Below, one piece after another: positions 1 to 8,738 of a stretch of 33,379 bases of DNA. Positions within the stretch are counted from its first letter, which is position 1. Each line of letters opens with the position of its first letter. Under the pieces are notes generated by a model. That model did no database searches, was not told the DNA's origin, and saw only the letters and a list, made by a program, of their open reading frames with translations. Where the stretch lies: the NCBI GenBank assembly GCA_947481355.1, contig CANKGM010000002.1, forward strand, positions 1 to 33,379. The letters are read 5' to 3'. This DNA is from Chitinophagaceae bacterium (GTDB lineage: Bacteria > Bacteroidota > Bacteroidia > Chitinophagales > Chitinophagaceae). Position numbers and translations under genes: made by a program.

Positions 1-2
1 CA

Positions 3-1955
3 TTCAATAATCCATATGGTGCATGCCCAACCTGTGAAGGGTATTCTCAAGTGCTTGGGATTGATGCAGACCTTGTAGTGCCAGACCACAGGCTAAGCGT
101 TTTCGATGGAGCCATTGCTCCATGGAAGGGAGAAAAAATGAATTGGTGGAGGGAACAATTTATAAAAGGGGCAAAACATTTCGACTTCCCTATCCATCGA
201 CCATATTCAGAACTCAGTACAGCAGAGAAAGATATTCTCTGGAAAGGAAATAAACACGCTCATGGAATTAATGACTTCTTCAAAGAAGTTGAGGAGAATC
301 TGTATAAGGTTCAATTCAGGGTCATGCTATCTCGATATAGAGGCAGAACAATTTGCCATGACTGTCAGGGCTACAGGTTAAGACAGGAGGCTCTTTATAT
401 AAAGATAAATGGCCTTCATATAGGAGAACTTTGTAGAATGCCAGTGAGAGACTTGGCAGATTGGCTCAAAAATTTAAAACTGAGCACCTATAAATCGGCA
501 GTTGCGAAACGTATTTTGCTAGAACTTTCGCAACGCCTTGAGACCATGCTTGATGTTGGACTTGGATACCTAACACTAGAAAGATTGGCAAATAGCCTTA
601 GCGGAGGTGAAAGTCAACGCATACAACTTACCCGTTGTTTAGGCAGCAACCTAACCAACTCTCTATATATTCTTGACGAGCCATCCATTGGATTGCATAG
701 TCGTGACACAGAACGATTAATTATAGTATTAAAAAACTTGCGCGATCTTGGGAATACCGTTGTGGTGGTTGAACATGATGAGCAAATTATGCGGGAGTCT
801 GATTATATTATTGATATGGGGCCATTTGCTAGTCATCTTGGAGGTGAAGTGGTAGCTGCAGGAAATTATAATGAATTAATCAAATCTCCCCGAAGTTTAA
901 CCGGTGCCTACTTGAGAGGTGATGAAAAAATTGAACCTCCCAAAGAAGTAAGGAAATGGAAACAATCCATACAAGTGCTTGGTGCTTACGAAAATAACCT
1001 TCAACATATTGATGTTGAATTTCCCCTAGGCATATTAACTGTGGTGAGTGGGGTTAGTGGAAGCGGAAAAACGACACTCATCAAAAAAATATTATTCCCT
1101 GCCTTAGAAAAAAATATCACAGGAATTTCTGACAAAGCAGGACAACATAAAGCCATATCAGGAGACATCAATCTCATCAAACATGTTGAAATGATTGATC
1201 AGAATCCAATTGGCAAATCATCTAGAAGTAACCCCGTTACGTACATTAAAGCATGGGATGGCGTTAGAGACCTCTTTGCCTCACAATCCTTAAGTAAAAT
1301 AAGAGGCTACTTACCCAAGCATTTTTCATTCAATGTAGATGGAGGACGTTGTGATGCCTGCAAAGGCGAAGGAGAACAAACAGTTGAGATGCAATTTCTA
1401 GCTGATGTACACTTGGTATGCGAAAGTTGCGCCGGGAAAAAATTCAAAGAGGAAGTACTTGAAGTGCAGTATAAAAACAAGAATATTTTTGAAATACTTG
1501 AGCTAAGCGTTGATGACGCAATTGATTTTTTTACCGACGAAAAGGACGTAGCTAATAAATTAAAACCACTCAGTGATGTAGGATTGGGATATATAAAACT
1601 TGGGCAGTCAAGCAATACACTTTCAGGTGGTGAGGCACAACGCGTTAAATTAGCAAGCTTTCTAGGTAAAGGGAAAGGGCATCAGGATAAGATTCTATTT
1701 ATTTTTGACGAGCCCACAACTGGATTACACTTTCATGACATCAAAAAATTATTAAAATCATTCAATGCCTTAATTGATCAGGGACATTCTATTATAGTTA
1801 TTGAACACAATATTGATGTCATACAATCCGCAGATTGGGTTATTGAACTTGGCCCAGAAGCAGGAGACGAAGGGGGCAAATTAGTTTATGCTGGAATTCC
1901 GCAACAAATGCGACAAAGTAAATCTAGCAGGACTGCTCGATTTCTTAAAGCTTAA
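3..1955 (+). CDS. uvrA: Excinuclease ABC subunit A (UvrA) family protein, 5'-truncated by the window edge
   Basis: The frame is open upstream of the tracked start (FNNPYGACPTCEGYSQVLG), so the gene begins before base 1. Two ABC signature/Walker B sets (LSGGESQRIQL...LYILDEPSIGLH; LSGGEAQRVKL...LFIFDEPTTGLH), Walker A GVSGSGKTTL, Zn-finger CDACKGEG...CESCAGKKF, and MIDQNPIGKSSRSNPVTYI. Confidence 0.93.
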   Translation, partial: FNNPYGACPTCEGYSQVLGIDADLVVPDHRLSVFDGAIAPWKGEKMNWWREQFIKGAKHFDFPIHRPYSELSTAEKDILWKGNKHAHGINDFFKEVEENLYKVQFRVMLSRYRGRTICHDCQGYRLRQEALYIKINGLHIGELCRMPVRDLADWLKNLKLSTYKSAVAKRILLELSQRLETMLDVGLGYLTLERLANSLSGGESQRIQLTRCLGSNLTNSLYILDEPSIGLHSRDTERLIIVLKNLRDLGNTVVVVEHDEQIMRESDYIIDMGPFASHLGGEVVAAGNYNELIKSPRSLTGAYLRGDEKIEPPKEVRKWKQSIQVLGAYENNLQHIDVEFPLGILTVVSGVSGSGKTTLIKKILFPALEKNITGISDKAGQHKAISGDINLIKHVEMIDQNPIGKSSRSNPVTYIKAWDGVRDLFASQSLSKIRGYLPKHFSFNVDGGRCDACKGEGEQTVEMQFLADVHLVCESCAGKKFKEEVLEVQYKNKNIFEILELSVDDAIDFFTDEKDVANKLKPLSDVGLGYIKLGQSSNTLSGGEAQRVKLASFLGKGKGHQDKILFIFDEPTTGLHFHDIKKLLKSFNALIDQGHSIIVIEHNIDVIQSADWVIELGPEAGDEGGKLVYAGIPQQMRQSKSSRTARFLKA

Positions 1956-2036
1956 ATTTACAGTTGATTCATTTCTAACAGAATCAGTTCAATTTTCGTA
2001 ACTTAATGCTATCATTGATTCAGAAAAAAATATAAG

Positions 2037-2942
2037 ATGAAACAATCTAGAAGAAAATTTATTTACAATGCTGCGCTTACAGCCATTGGCACAGCATTTT
2101 TACAAGAGCAAATTTTTGCGGCTACTAAAAAGGGACAATTAACAGGAATTCAACTCTATTCGGTAAGAGCCGACATGAAAGCTGACCCACTAGGAACGTT
2201 ACAAAAGCTTTCTGCGATGGGGTACAAACATGTTGAGCATGCTAATTATGTAGACAGAAAATTTTATGGTTGGTCCGCAACTGAATTTAAAAAGATACTA
2301 AATGACCTTGGGATGAAGATGCCAAGTGGCCATACGGTAATGAGCCCTAAGCATTGGGATGCCTCCAAGAAAGATTTTACAGATGGTTGGAAATACACCA
2401 TAGAAGACGCCGCAACCATGGGGCAGCTTTTCGTAATCAGTCCATCAATTGAAGAAAGTATGAGAAAAGATGTAAATGAACTTAAGGCTTTTCTCAATGT
2501 ATTTAATAAATCAGGAGAGCTTTGCAAAAAAGCTGGAATGAAATTCGGATACCATAATCATGATTTTGAGTTTAGAGAACAACTGGATGGCAAATCCCTA
2601 TATGATATTATCTTAAGTGAGACAGACCCTAATTTAGTCATGCAACAGTTGGATATTGGAAACATGATTAATGGAGGAGCAAAAGCATTGGATATTATGA
2701 AAAAATACCCAGGAAGATTTGAGTCTATGCATGTAAAAGACGAAATCAAATCTACAGAAGGAAACGATGAGTTTGAATCTACAATACTTGGTAAAGGAAT
2801 TGTTCCTGTAAAAGAAATTATTGACTTAGGCAAAAAATGGGGTACAAAGCACTTCATTGTTGAACAAGAATCTTATCAAGGACAAGCACCTATTGACAGT
2901 GCAAAAGAAGACCTTGATATCATGAAAAAATGGGGATATTGA
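2037..2942 (+). CDS. Exported sugar phosphate isomerase/epimerase (xylose isomerase-like TIM barrel, AP endonuclease 2 superfamily)
   Basis: N-terminal twin-arginine-like signal (MKQSRRKFIYNAALTAIGTAF); GIQLYSVRADMKADPLGTLQKLSAMGYKHVE, GYHNHDFEF, QLDIGNM, MHVKDEI and HFIVEQE are typical of this family. Confidence 0.85.
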   Translation: MKQSRRKFIYNAALTAIGTAFLQEQIFAATKKGQLTGIQLYSVRADMKADPLGTLQKLSAMGYKHVEHANYVDRKFYGWSATEFKKILNDLGMKMPSGHTVMSPKHWDASKKDFTDGWKYTIEDAATMGQLFVISPSIEESMRKDVNELKAFLNVFNKSGELCKKAGMKFGYHNHDFEFREQLDGKSLYDIILSETDPNLVMQQLDIGNMINGGAKALDIMKKYPGRFESMHVKDEIKSTEGNDEFESTILGKGIVPVKEIIDLGKKWGTKHFIVEQESYQGQAPIDSAKEDLDIMKKWGY

Positions 2943-2953
2943 TAAACTCCTAA

Positions 2954-2990
2954 AAATTAAACCGGACAAAATAGTCCGGTTTAATTTTAT
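2954..2990 (+). terminator. Rho-independent-like hairpin downstream of the isomerase gene
   Basis: Perfect 14-bp inverted repeat aaattaaaccggac - aaaata - gtccggtttaattt, flanked by A/T runs, immediately 3' of the stop codon at 2942. Confidence 0.75.
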
Positions 2991-3056
2991 AATAGGTCTT
3001 CTCTCATTAGATATATTAATGAAATATACAGCTAGTCTTTGCTAAATAAAAACAGC

Positions 3057-4310
3057 ATGTCCATTCGAACAGCAAAAAATACAGTACTCAAAAAAATTGG
3101 ACAAGTCTTTGGACCAGGCCTGATTACAGGGGCAAGTGATGATGATCCATCAGGCATTGCTACTTATTCGCAAGCTGGGACATTATTTGGATTAAATACA
3201 TTATGGACAGCGGTTTTTACATTCCCATTAATGGCCGCATTGCAAGAGATGTGTGCTCGTATTGGATTAGTTACTAAAAAAGGATTGATTGGAACCATAA
3301 AAGCATTTTACCCAAGATGGCTTGTCATGTGTATTGTATTAGTTAGTTTCACTGCTATAGTATTAAACATTGGCGCTGATTTAGCAGGAATGGGGGCAGT
3401 GGCCAATATGCTTATCCCAAGTATTCCATCATCCGTATTCAGCACCTGCATTGGACTATTCCTATCTTACTATATTATTGTTTTGCCTTACGCTAAAATT
3501 GCATTTTATTTAAAATGGTTTTGCCTTTCCCTTTTATGCTATATCATCGTTCCATTTCTAACTAAGCAAGATTGGCATCAAGTTTTGAAATCAACATTTG
3601 TGCCCCATATTATATGGGATAAGCAATATCTATTAATAGTGATTGGTATACTTGGTACTACAATATCCCCGTATCTATTTTTTTGGCAAACTTCAATGGA
3701 AGTTGAAGAGATGGAAGAAAAAAAATTAGTAGTAGATAAAAAGATTATCCATGAAATGCAAACCGATGTAAAAACCGGGATTTTTTTTTCTAACCTTGTT
3801 TTCTTTTTTATCATCCTCTCTACCGGAACGGTTTTACACAGTAGTGGTATTAAAGAGATACAAACAGTTGATCAAGCTGCTCTTGCATTGAAACCACTTG
3901 CAGGCAAATTAACCTATTTACTATTTGCGGTGGGTGTACTGGGCACAGGTATGCTAGCTATTCCAGTACTTGCTGGCTCAGTATCGTATATGGTTAGTGA
4001 AGCATTTAGTTGGAAAGAAGGATTGAACAAGAAATTTGGAGAAGCAAAGGGATTTTACTTTATCATGATTCTATCGATACTTATAGCCATGTCTATAAAT
4101 TTCACAGGAGTATCTCCTGTTAAAGCGCTAGTGGTCACTGCCATAATATATGGATTAACAGCACCTCTAATCATTTTCGTGATTTTATTAGTAAGTAATA
4201 ATAAAAAAATTATGGGCGATTACACCAATGGAAAATGGTCTAATATTCTTGGTGGAACATCGCTACTATTGATGATTGCAGCAGGAATCATGTTGCTAAT
4301 CATTTCATAA
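3057..4310 (+). CDS. NRAMP (SLC11)-family divalent metal transporter, atypical metal-site motifs
   Basis: GPGLITGASDDDPSGIATYSQAG (TM1 region) and a multi-TM hydrophobic profile. ATG at 3057 (MSIRTAKNT) preferred over the tracked TTG at 3039. Confidence 0.82.
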   Translation: MSIRTAKNTVLKKIGQVFGPGLITGASDDDPSGIATYSQAGTLFGLNTLWTAVFTFPLMAALQEMCARIGLVTKKGLIGTIKAFYPRWLVMCIVLVSFTAIVLNIGADLAGMGAVANMLIPSIPSSVFSTCIGLFLSYYIIVLPYAKIAFYLKWFCLSLLCYIIVPFLTKQDWHQVLKSTFVPHIIWDKQYLLIVIGILGTTISPYLFFWQTSMEVEEMEEKKLVVDKKIIHEMQTDVKTGIFFSNLVFFFIILSTGTVLHSSGIKEIQTVDQAALALKPLAGKLTYLLFAVGVLGTGMLAIPVLAGSVSYMVSEAFSWKEGLNKKFGEAKGFYFIMILSILIAMSINFTGVSPVKALVVTAIIYGLTAPLIIFVILLVSNNKKIMGDYTNGKWSNILGGTSLLLMIAAGIMLLIIS

Positions 4311-4311
4311 A

Positions 4312-5409
4312 CTAATGCCCGCCCATCCATAGGGCGCCGCCTATACTATTCCTAGAGGCACCAGTGACAGATGAGATAACTGTATCTTCTTCACGCCATC
4401 TCAATATTCCTAAAAAACCCATTATGAGTGCTTCTTTGTATTGAATTGTTTTTTCGTCTGGAAGAATTACCTCAATTGAATAAGGTGCCAAATGATGTTC
4501 AATTCTAGCAATCAAATAATTATTTAAAGCTCCCCCACCAGTAACAAGTAAATTTCGACTAGATATAGGCAAGTTGTGCTTAGCAAGTACCATGGCAATA
4601 GATGCGCTAAGTTGAAAAGCAATATGCTCAACGTACGTTGCCAATGCATCTGTAATTGGAATTGAGTAGGATTTAATTAAGGGATATACTATGTCTATAC
4701 CAAATGAATTGTCAAGCGATTTGGGGTATTCTTGCTTGTAATATGCTAATTCATTGAGTTGATTGTATAACTGCTCATGGATTCTACCCGATGATGCCAT
4801 CATACCCTCTGCATCAAATTCTTTCCCGATTTGAATACTTAGCAGATTAAGCACTTTATTAGCAGGGCACACGTCAAACGCGTCTAGCTGACTAGAGGCA
4901 TTAAATGATAAATTAGAAATACCTCCTATGTTTAGAAAAAAATCATAGCCTTCAAACAAAAGTTGCTCTCCGAGTGGAACTATTGGTGCTCCTTGTCCAC
5001 CTAATGCTATATCCATCGACCGTAAATCAGATACAACTGGTAAGTTGGTCTTAGCCGAAATGGCTGCACCATCACCTAATTGGAACGTAAATAGCCCAGG
5101 ATGATGAAATACAGTATGTCCATGTGATACGACTAACGCAACCTTAAATTCGAGACTACGGGCCTTAATAAAGCTATTTACAGCTTCCCCAAGGTAATGC
5201 CCATAACGAGAGTGCAAGGCTAATAACTCAATAGCTGGAAGTAGCGGTGCATTTGCAAGACTAGTTTCCCACGCTCCAGAATAGGAAATACATTCAGCTT
5301 CTATGATGGTATGCTTCCACTTACCGGCCTTCTCTTCAAATTCAATATAGGCGATATCTAGTCCATCTAATGAACTACCGCTCATTAAACCAATTACACG
5401 ATAAATCAT
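4312..5409 (-). CDS. anmK: Anhydro-N-acetylmuramic acid kinase
   Basis: MIYRVIGLMSGSSLDGLDIAYIEF N-terminus, SHGHTVFHHP, QLGDGAAISAKTNLPVVSDLRSMDIALGGQGAPIVPLGE, NIGGISNLS, VTGGGALN. Confidence 0.94.
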   Translation of the reverse strand: MIYRVIGLMSGSSLDGLDIAYIEFEEKAGKWKHTIIEAECISYSGAWETSLANAPLLPAIELLALHSRYGHYLGEAVNSFIKARSLEFKVALVVSHGHTVFHHPGLFTFQLGDGAAISAKTNLPVVSDLRSMDIALGGQGAPIVPLGEQLLFEGYDFFLNIGGISNLSFNASSQLDAFDVCPANKVLNLLSIQIGKEFDAEGMMASSGRIHEQLYNQLNELAYYKQEYPKSLDNSFGIDIVYPLIKSYSIPITDALATYVEHIAFQLSASIAMVLAKHNLPISSRNLLVTGGGALNNYLIARIEHHLAPYSIEVILPDEKTIQYKEALIMGFLGILRWREEDTVISSVTGASRNSIGGALWMGGH

Positions 5410-5480
5410 TTTATTACTATTAACAAAGTTTTAAGCCTGAAATAAAAGGCCTATTGATAGGATATAAATGCCAAAGGGTT

Positions 5481-5488
5481 TAGTTTTG
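5481..5488 (+). promoter_or_regulatory. Candidate Bacteroidota -7 promoter element upstream of upp
   Basis: TAGTTTTG is a perfect match to the TAnnTTTG consensus, 29 nt before the upp ATG. No convincing -33 TTG at ideal spacing. Confidence 0.4.
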
Positions 5489-5517
5489 TCATATTCCAAC
5501 CCGAAAATAAGCAATGT

Positions 5518-6168
5518 ATGATCATTAATTTAAGTGAACGCCATTCTTTGGTAAGTAATTGGATCGGTGAGTTAAGGGATATGCGCATTCAAGATGATAG
5601 AATGCGATTTAGAAGAAATATTGAACGAATAGGAGAAGTAGCAGCCTATGAAATTAGCAAGGAACTCCCATTTGAGGAACAAGACATAACCACACCGCTA
5701 GGAATTGCAAAACAAAAAGTGTTAGCTGAACAGCCTGTATTAGCTACCATACTCAGAGCTGGTTTACCCCTTCATCAGGGCATGTTGAATTATTTTGACA
5801 AAGCCGATAATGCATTTATTGCTGCTTATAGAAAGCACCATGGGGATGGCAGCTTTGATATAAGCCTAGAATATATTTCTTGCCCAGTGATTGAAGACCG
5901 GACATTAATTCTATGTGACCCTATGCTTGCAACTGGAGCATCACTAGTAAAAACAATTGCATTCCTAAGAAGAGAAGGGAAGGTGAAACAAATACATGTA
6001 GTTTCGGTAATAGCCTGCACAGAAGGTATTGATTTTTTGAGAAGGCATGAGCCCCATGTAAAAATTTGGTGCGGAGCGATTGATGAAGAGCTAACTGCTA
6101 AAGGCTATATTGTTCCGGGGCTAGGTGATGCAGGTGATTTAGCATTTGGTGAAAAACTTCAATCTTAA
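5518..6168 (+). CDS. upp: Uracil phosphoribosyltransferase
   Basis: ATILRAGLPLHQGMLNYFD, LILCDPMLATGASLVKTIAFL (PRPP loop), GLGDAGDLAFG C-terminus. Confidence 0.92.
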   Translation: MIINLSERHSLVSNWIGELRDMRIQDDRMRFRRNIERIGEVAAYEISKELPFEEQDITTPLGIAKQKVLAEQPVLATILRAGLPLHQGMLNYFDKADNAFIAAYRKHHGDGSFDISLEYISCPVIEDRTLILCDPMLATGASLVKTIAFLRREGKVKQIHVVSVIACTEGIDFLRRHEPHVKIWCGAIDEELTAKGYIVPGLGDAGDLAFGEKLQS

Positions 6169-6179
6169 ATCAAGGTCCA

Positions 6180-7208
6180 TTGTTGAAATCCAAACATTCA
6201 TTACTAAAATACATATGCACGGCCTTATTCCTTCAGGCTTCGATAGTCTATGCTCAAGACCCTCACTTTTCACAATATTTTGTTTCCCCATTAACCCTAA
6301 ACCCGGCATTTACTGGTAAATTCAATGGAACTTATAGGATTGCAGGAAACTATAAAAAACAATGGCCAACAATAAATAATGCATTCACTACATCAACTGC
6401 TTCATATGACTTTTCCATTCTAAATAAACAACTGCCGGAGAATGATACATGGGGTATAGGGTTTCTTGCCGTGAATGATCAAAGCGGTAATAAGATACTC
6501 AACAACAGTTTCTATAGCATCTCAACAGCCTATGCAAAATCACTTGATGAAGATGGGCGAAATCAAATTACGATTGGCTTTCAAGGAACTTTTGCAAATA
6601 AACGACTTGATCTCAGGAAAGCTGATTTTGAAGATGAACTTACTTCGCTTGGCTTTACTGGAGTTACGAGTGAAGTATTTGGCAATACTCCATTTTCAAT
6701 AAATTATTTCGACTTCAATACTGGCATTATGTATGCTCTAAGTACAAATGGCGAAAATAGCTTTTACCTTGGCGGGTCTTTTTATCACATTAACAGACCT
6801 TCAGAAACATTTCTTGGAGGAAATTATCTACTTAACTCTCGGACTACAATTCATGGCGGAGGATATGTCCCTCTTGGTCAATTCAATGCAATTCATTTTA
6901 GTTTAATTCATCAACGACAAGCCAAAGCAACTGAAACGCTTGCGGGGGCAACGATGTCATGGAATATCAATTTTGATGCTAATAACCCAATAGAGCTCTA
7001 CACAGGAGGTTGGTATAGATTGAATGATGCATTCATACCATATCTAGGTATTGAGTTGAATGGATTTCGTTTTGGCTTTTCTTATGACCTTAATGCTTCA
7101 TCCCTAAAAACTGCATCACAAACTAAAGGAGGATCAGAATTGTCTATAATATACATCGGGCAATATAAAGACCCACTAAGAAAAAAAATAAACTGCCCTA
7201 AATTTTAA
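6180..7208 (+). CDS. PorP/SprF family type IX secretion system outer-membrane protein
   Basis: Signal peptide then QDPHFSQYFVSPLTLNPAFTGKFNGTYRIAGNYKKQWP, the N-terminal hallmark of PorP/SprF proteins; beta-barrel-like remainder. TTG start, 11 nt after the upp stop. Confidence 0.9.
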   Translation: MLKSKHSLLKYICTALFLQASIVYAQDPHFSQYFVSPLTLNPAFTGKFNGTYRIAGNYKKQWPTINNAFTTSTASYDFSILNKQLPENDTWGIGFLAVNDQSGNKILNNSFYSISTAYAKSLDEDGRNQITIGFQGTFANKRLDLRKADFEDELTSLGFTGVTSEVFGNTPFSINYFDFNTGIMYALSTNGENSFYLGGSFYHINRPSETFLGGNYLLNSRTTIHGGGYVPLGQFNAIHFSLIHQRQAKATETLAGATMSWNINFDANNPIELYTGGWYRLNDAFIPYLGIELNGFRFGFSYDLNASSLKTASQTKGGSELSIIYIGQYKDPLRKKINCPKF

Positions 7209-7213
7209 TACCC

Positions 7214-8674
7214 TTACTTAGGTAATGTCAAGACTAAGGGCACTACATAATAGCTGAACAAAACGATTAGTATAATACTTATAAGATTCATTACAAATCC
7301 TGTCTTCATCATTTGAGATAACTTAATATGCCCACTTGAAAAAACGATTGCATTAGGCGGTGTGCCCATTGGCATCATAGAAGCACAACTTGCCGCCAAG
7401 GTCATTGGTATTCCAAGTAAAAATGGATTCAAGTGCAACGCTTCTGCTATACCCGTAACAACTGGGGCAAATACAATTACCTGAGCTACGTTGCTCATCA
7501 CTTCACTTATAAATATAGAAAGAACCGCTACAACTAAAATCAAGGTGATTAAAGTAGTACCAGAAAAACCACTCAACCATTTCCCTAACATACCAATTAG
7601 CCCTACTTTCTCTAATGCGCCTGCGAGCGCAATTCCACCACCAAATAAAAGAAGAATACCCCATGCCATTTTTGATGTATCGGACCACACTAATAACTTA
7701 TTACTCATCCCTTTTTTATTTCCTGACGGAACAATGAACAACAACAAAGCTCCAAAAACGGCAATCATATTATCATCCAATTTTAATAGTGCTGTTTTAT
7801 TAATTAAGTCTCGAGTCATCCATAACAATGCAGTTGTGCAGAAGATATACAAGACTCTTTTTTCAGGTGTTGTCATAGGACCAAGATGTTTCAAGTCATC
7901 TTGAATATGTATCTTCATCTCAACACTTGATGCAATTCGATTTGGATACATATTGACTAGAACAAAATAAAGTGCAGTTAATAACAAAACGGCTATTGGA
8001 GTACAAATAAGCATCCAATTGAAGAACGAAATATCATATCCATATTTCTTATTCATGAATGAGGCATAAGCAACATTAGGCGGCGTTCCGATAACTGTTG
8101 CGATTCCACCAAAATTAGAGGCATATGCTATTGCTAGCATAATGCATATCGAAAAATTTCGTACCTGCTTTTCAGAAGCATGTTTAGCGTTTAAAACAGA
8201 AATAACTGAAACGGCAATCGGATACATCATCATAGTGGTAGCCGTATTGCTTAGCCACATACTTATGAATCCTGTTGCAATGATAAATCCTAAAATAATA
8301 CGGTTCCCTCCAGTCCCAGTGAACCGCACAATAGACAAAGCAATGCGTTTGTGCAAATTCCATTTCTCGATACCCAGCCCAATCATAAATCCACCCATGA
8401 AAAGAAATATCACTTCGTTAGCATAAGGCGCTGCAGTTTCTGAAATTTTCGAAATTCCTAGTAAGGGGAATAGTACCAATGGGATTATGGCCACAGCAGG
8501 CATAGGAATAGCATCTGTTATCCACCAAGAAATCATCAATGCGGCTACAGCTAATACTCGATTTGCTGATACATCTACACGCAAAGGGTTAAAGAAGAGA
8601 ATAAAAATAAATAATAAGGGCCCTATCAAAAACGAGACAGCAGGGCCTAACTGTGAATGTTTTTCTGCTTTCAC
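7214..8674 (-). CDS. SLC13/DASS-family anion:sodium symporter (dicarboxylate/sulfate carrier)
   Basis: MISWWITDAIPMPAVAIIPLVLFPLLGI, SNTATTMMMYPIAVS, GGIATVIGTPPN and MPMGTPPNAIVFSSG motifs. Start uncertain: GTG at 8674 proposed; the ORF track extends to 8749. Confidence 0.9.
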   Translation of the reverse strand: MKAEKHSQLGPAVSFLIGPLLFIFILFFNPLRVDVSANRVLAVAALMISWWITDAIPMPAVAIIPLVLFPLLGISKISETAAPYANEVIFLFMGGFMIGLGIEKWNLHKRIALSIVRFTGTGGNRIILGFIIATGFISMWLSNTATTMMMYPIAVSVISVLNAKHASEKQVRNFSICIMLAIAYASNFGGIATVIGTPPNVAYASFMNKKYGYDISFFNWMLICTPIAVLLLTALYFVLVNMYPNRIASSVEMKIHIQDDLKHLGPMTTPEKRVLYIFCTTALLWMTRDLINKTALLKLDDNMIAVFGALLLFIVPSGNKKGMSNKLLVWSDTSKMAWGILLLFGGGIALAGALEKVGLIGMLGKWLSGFSGTTLITLILVVAVLSIFISEVMSNVAQVIVFAPVVTGIAEALHLNPFLLGIPMTLAASCASMMPMGTPPNAIVFSSGHIKLSQMMKTGFVMNLISIILIVLFSYYVVPLVLTLPK

Positions 8675-8738
8675 GTATATTATTTTTAATGAAGATATAC
8701 TTTTCCTTAAAAATTTGAAGTTGTTAGAGCACGTCAAC

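Noticed and set aside
2954-2990. Inverted repeat considered as a regulatory palindrome or repeat unit
   Set aside because: Its position just 3' of a stop codon, with flanking A/T tracts and no second copy noticed in the window, fits a terminator better.
7491-7904. 137-aa plus-strand ORF
   Set aside because: Antisense to the SLC13/DASS gene, with composition typical of reverse-complement reading of TM codons.
8487-8738. N-terminal extension of the EI24-family ORF
   Set aside because: It overlaps the opposite-strand SLC13 gene and lacks domain character; an ATG at 8739 gives a sensible protein.
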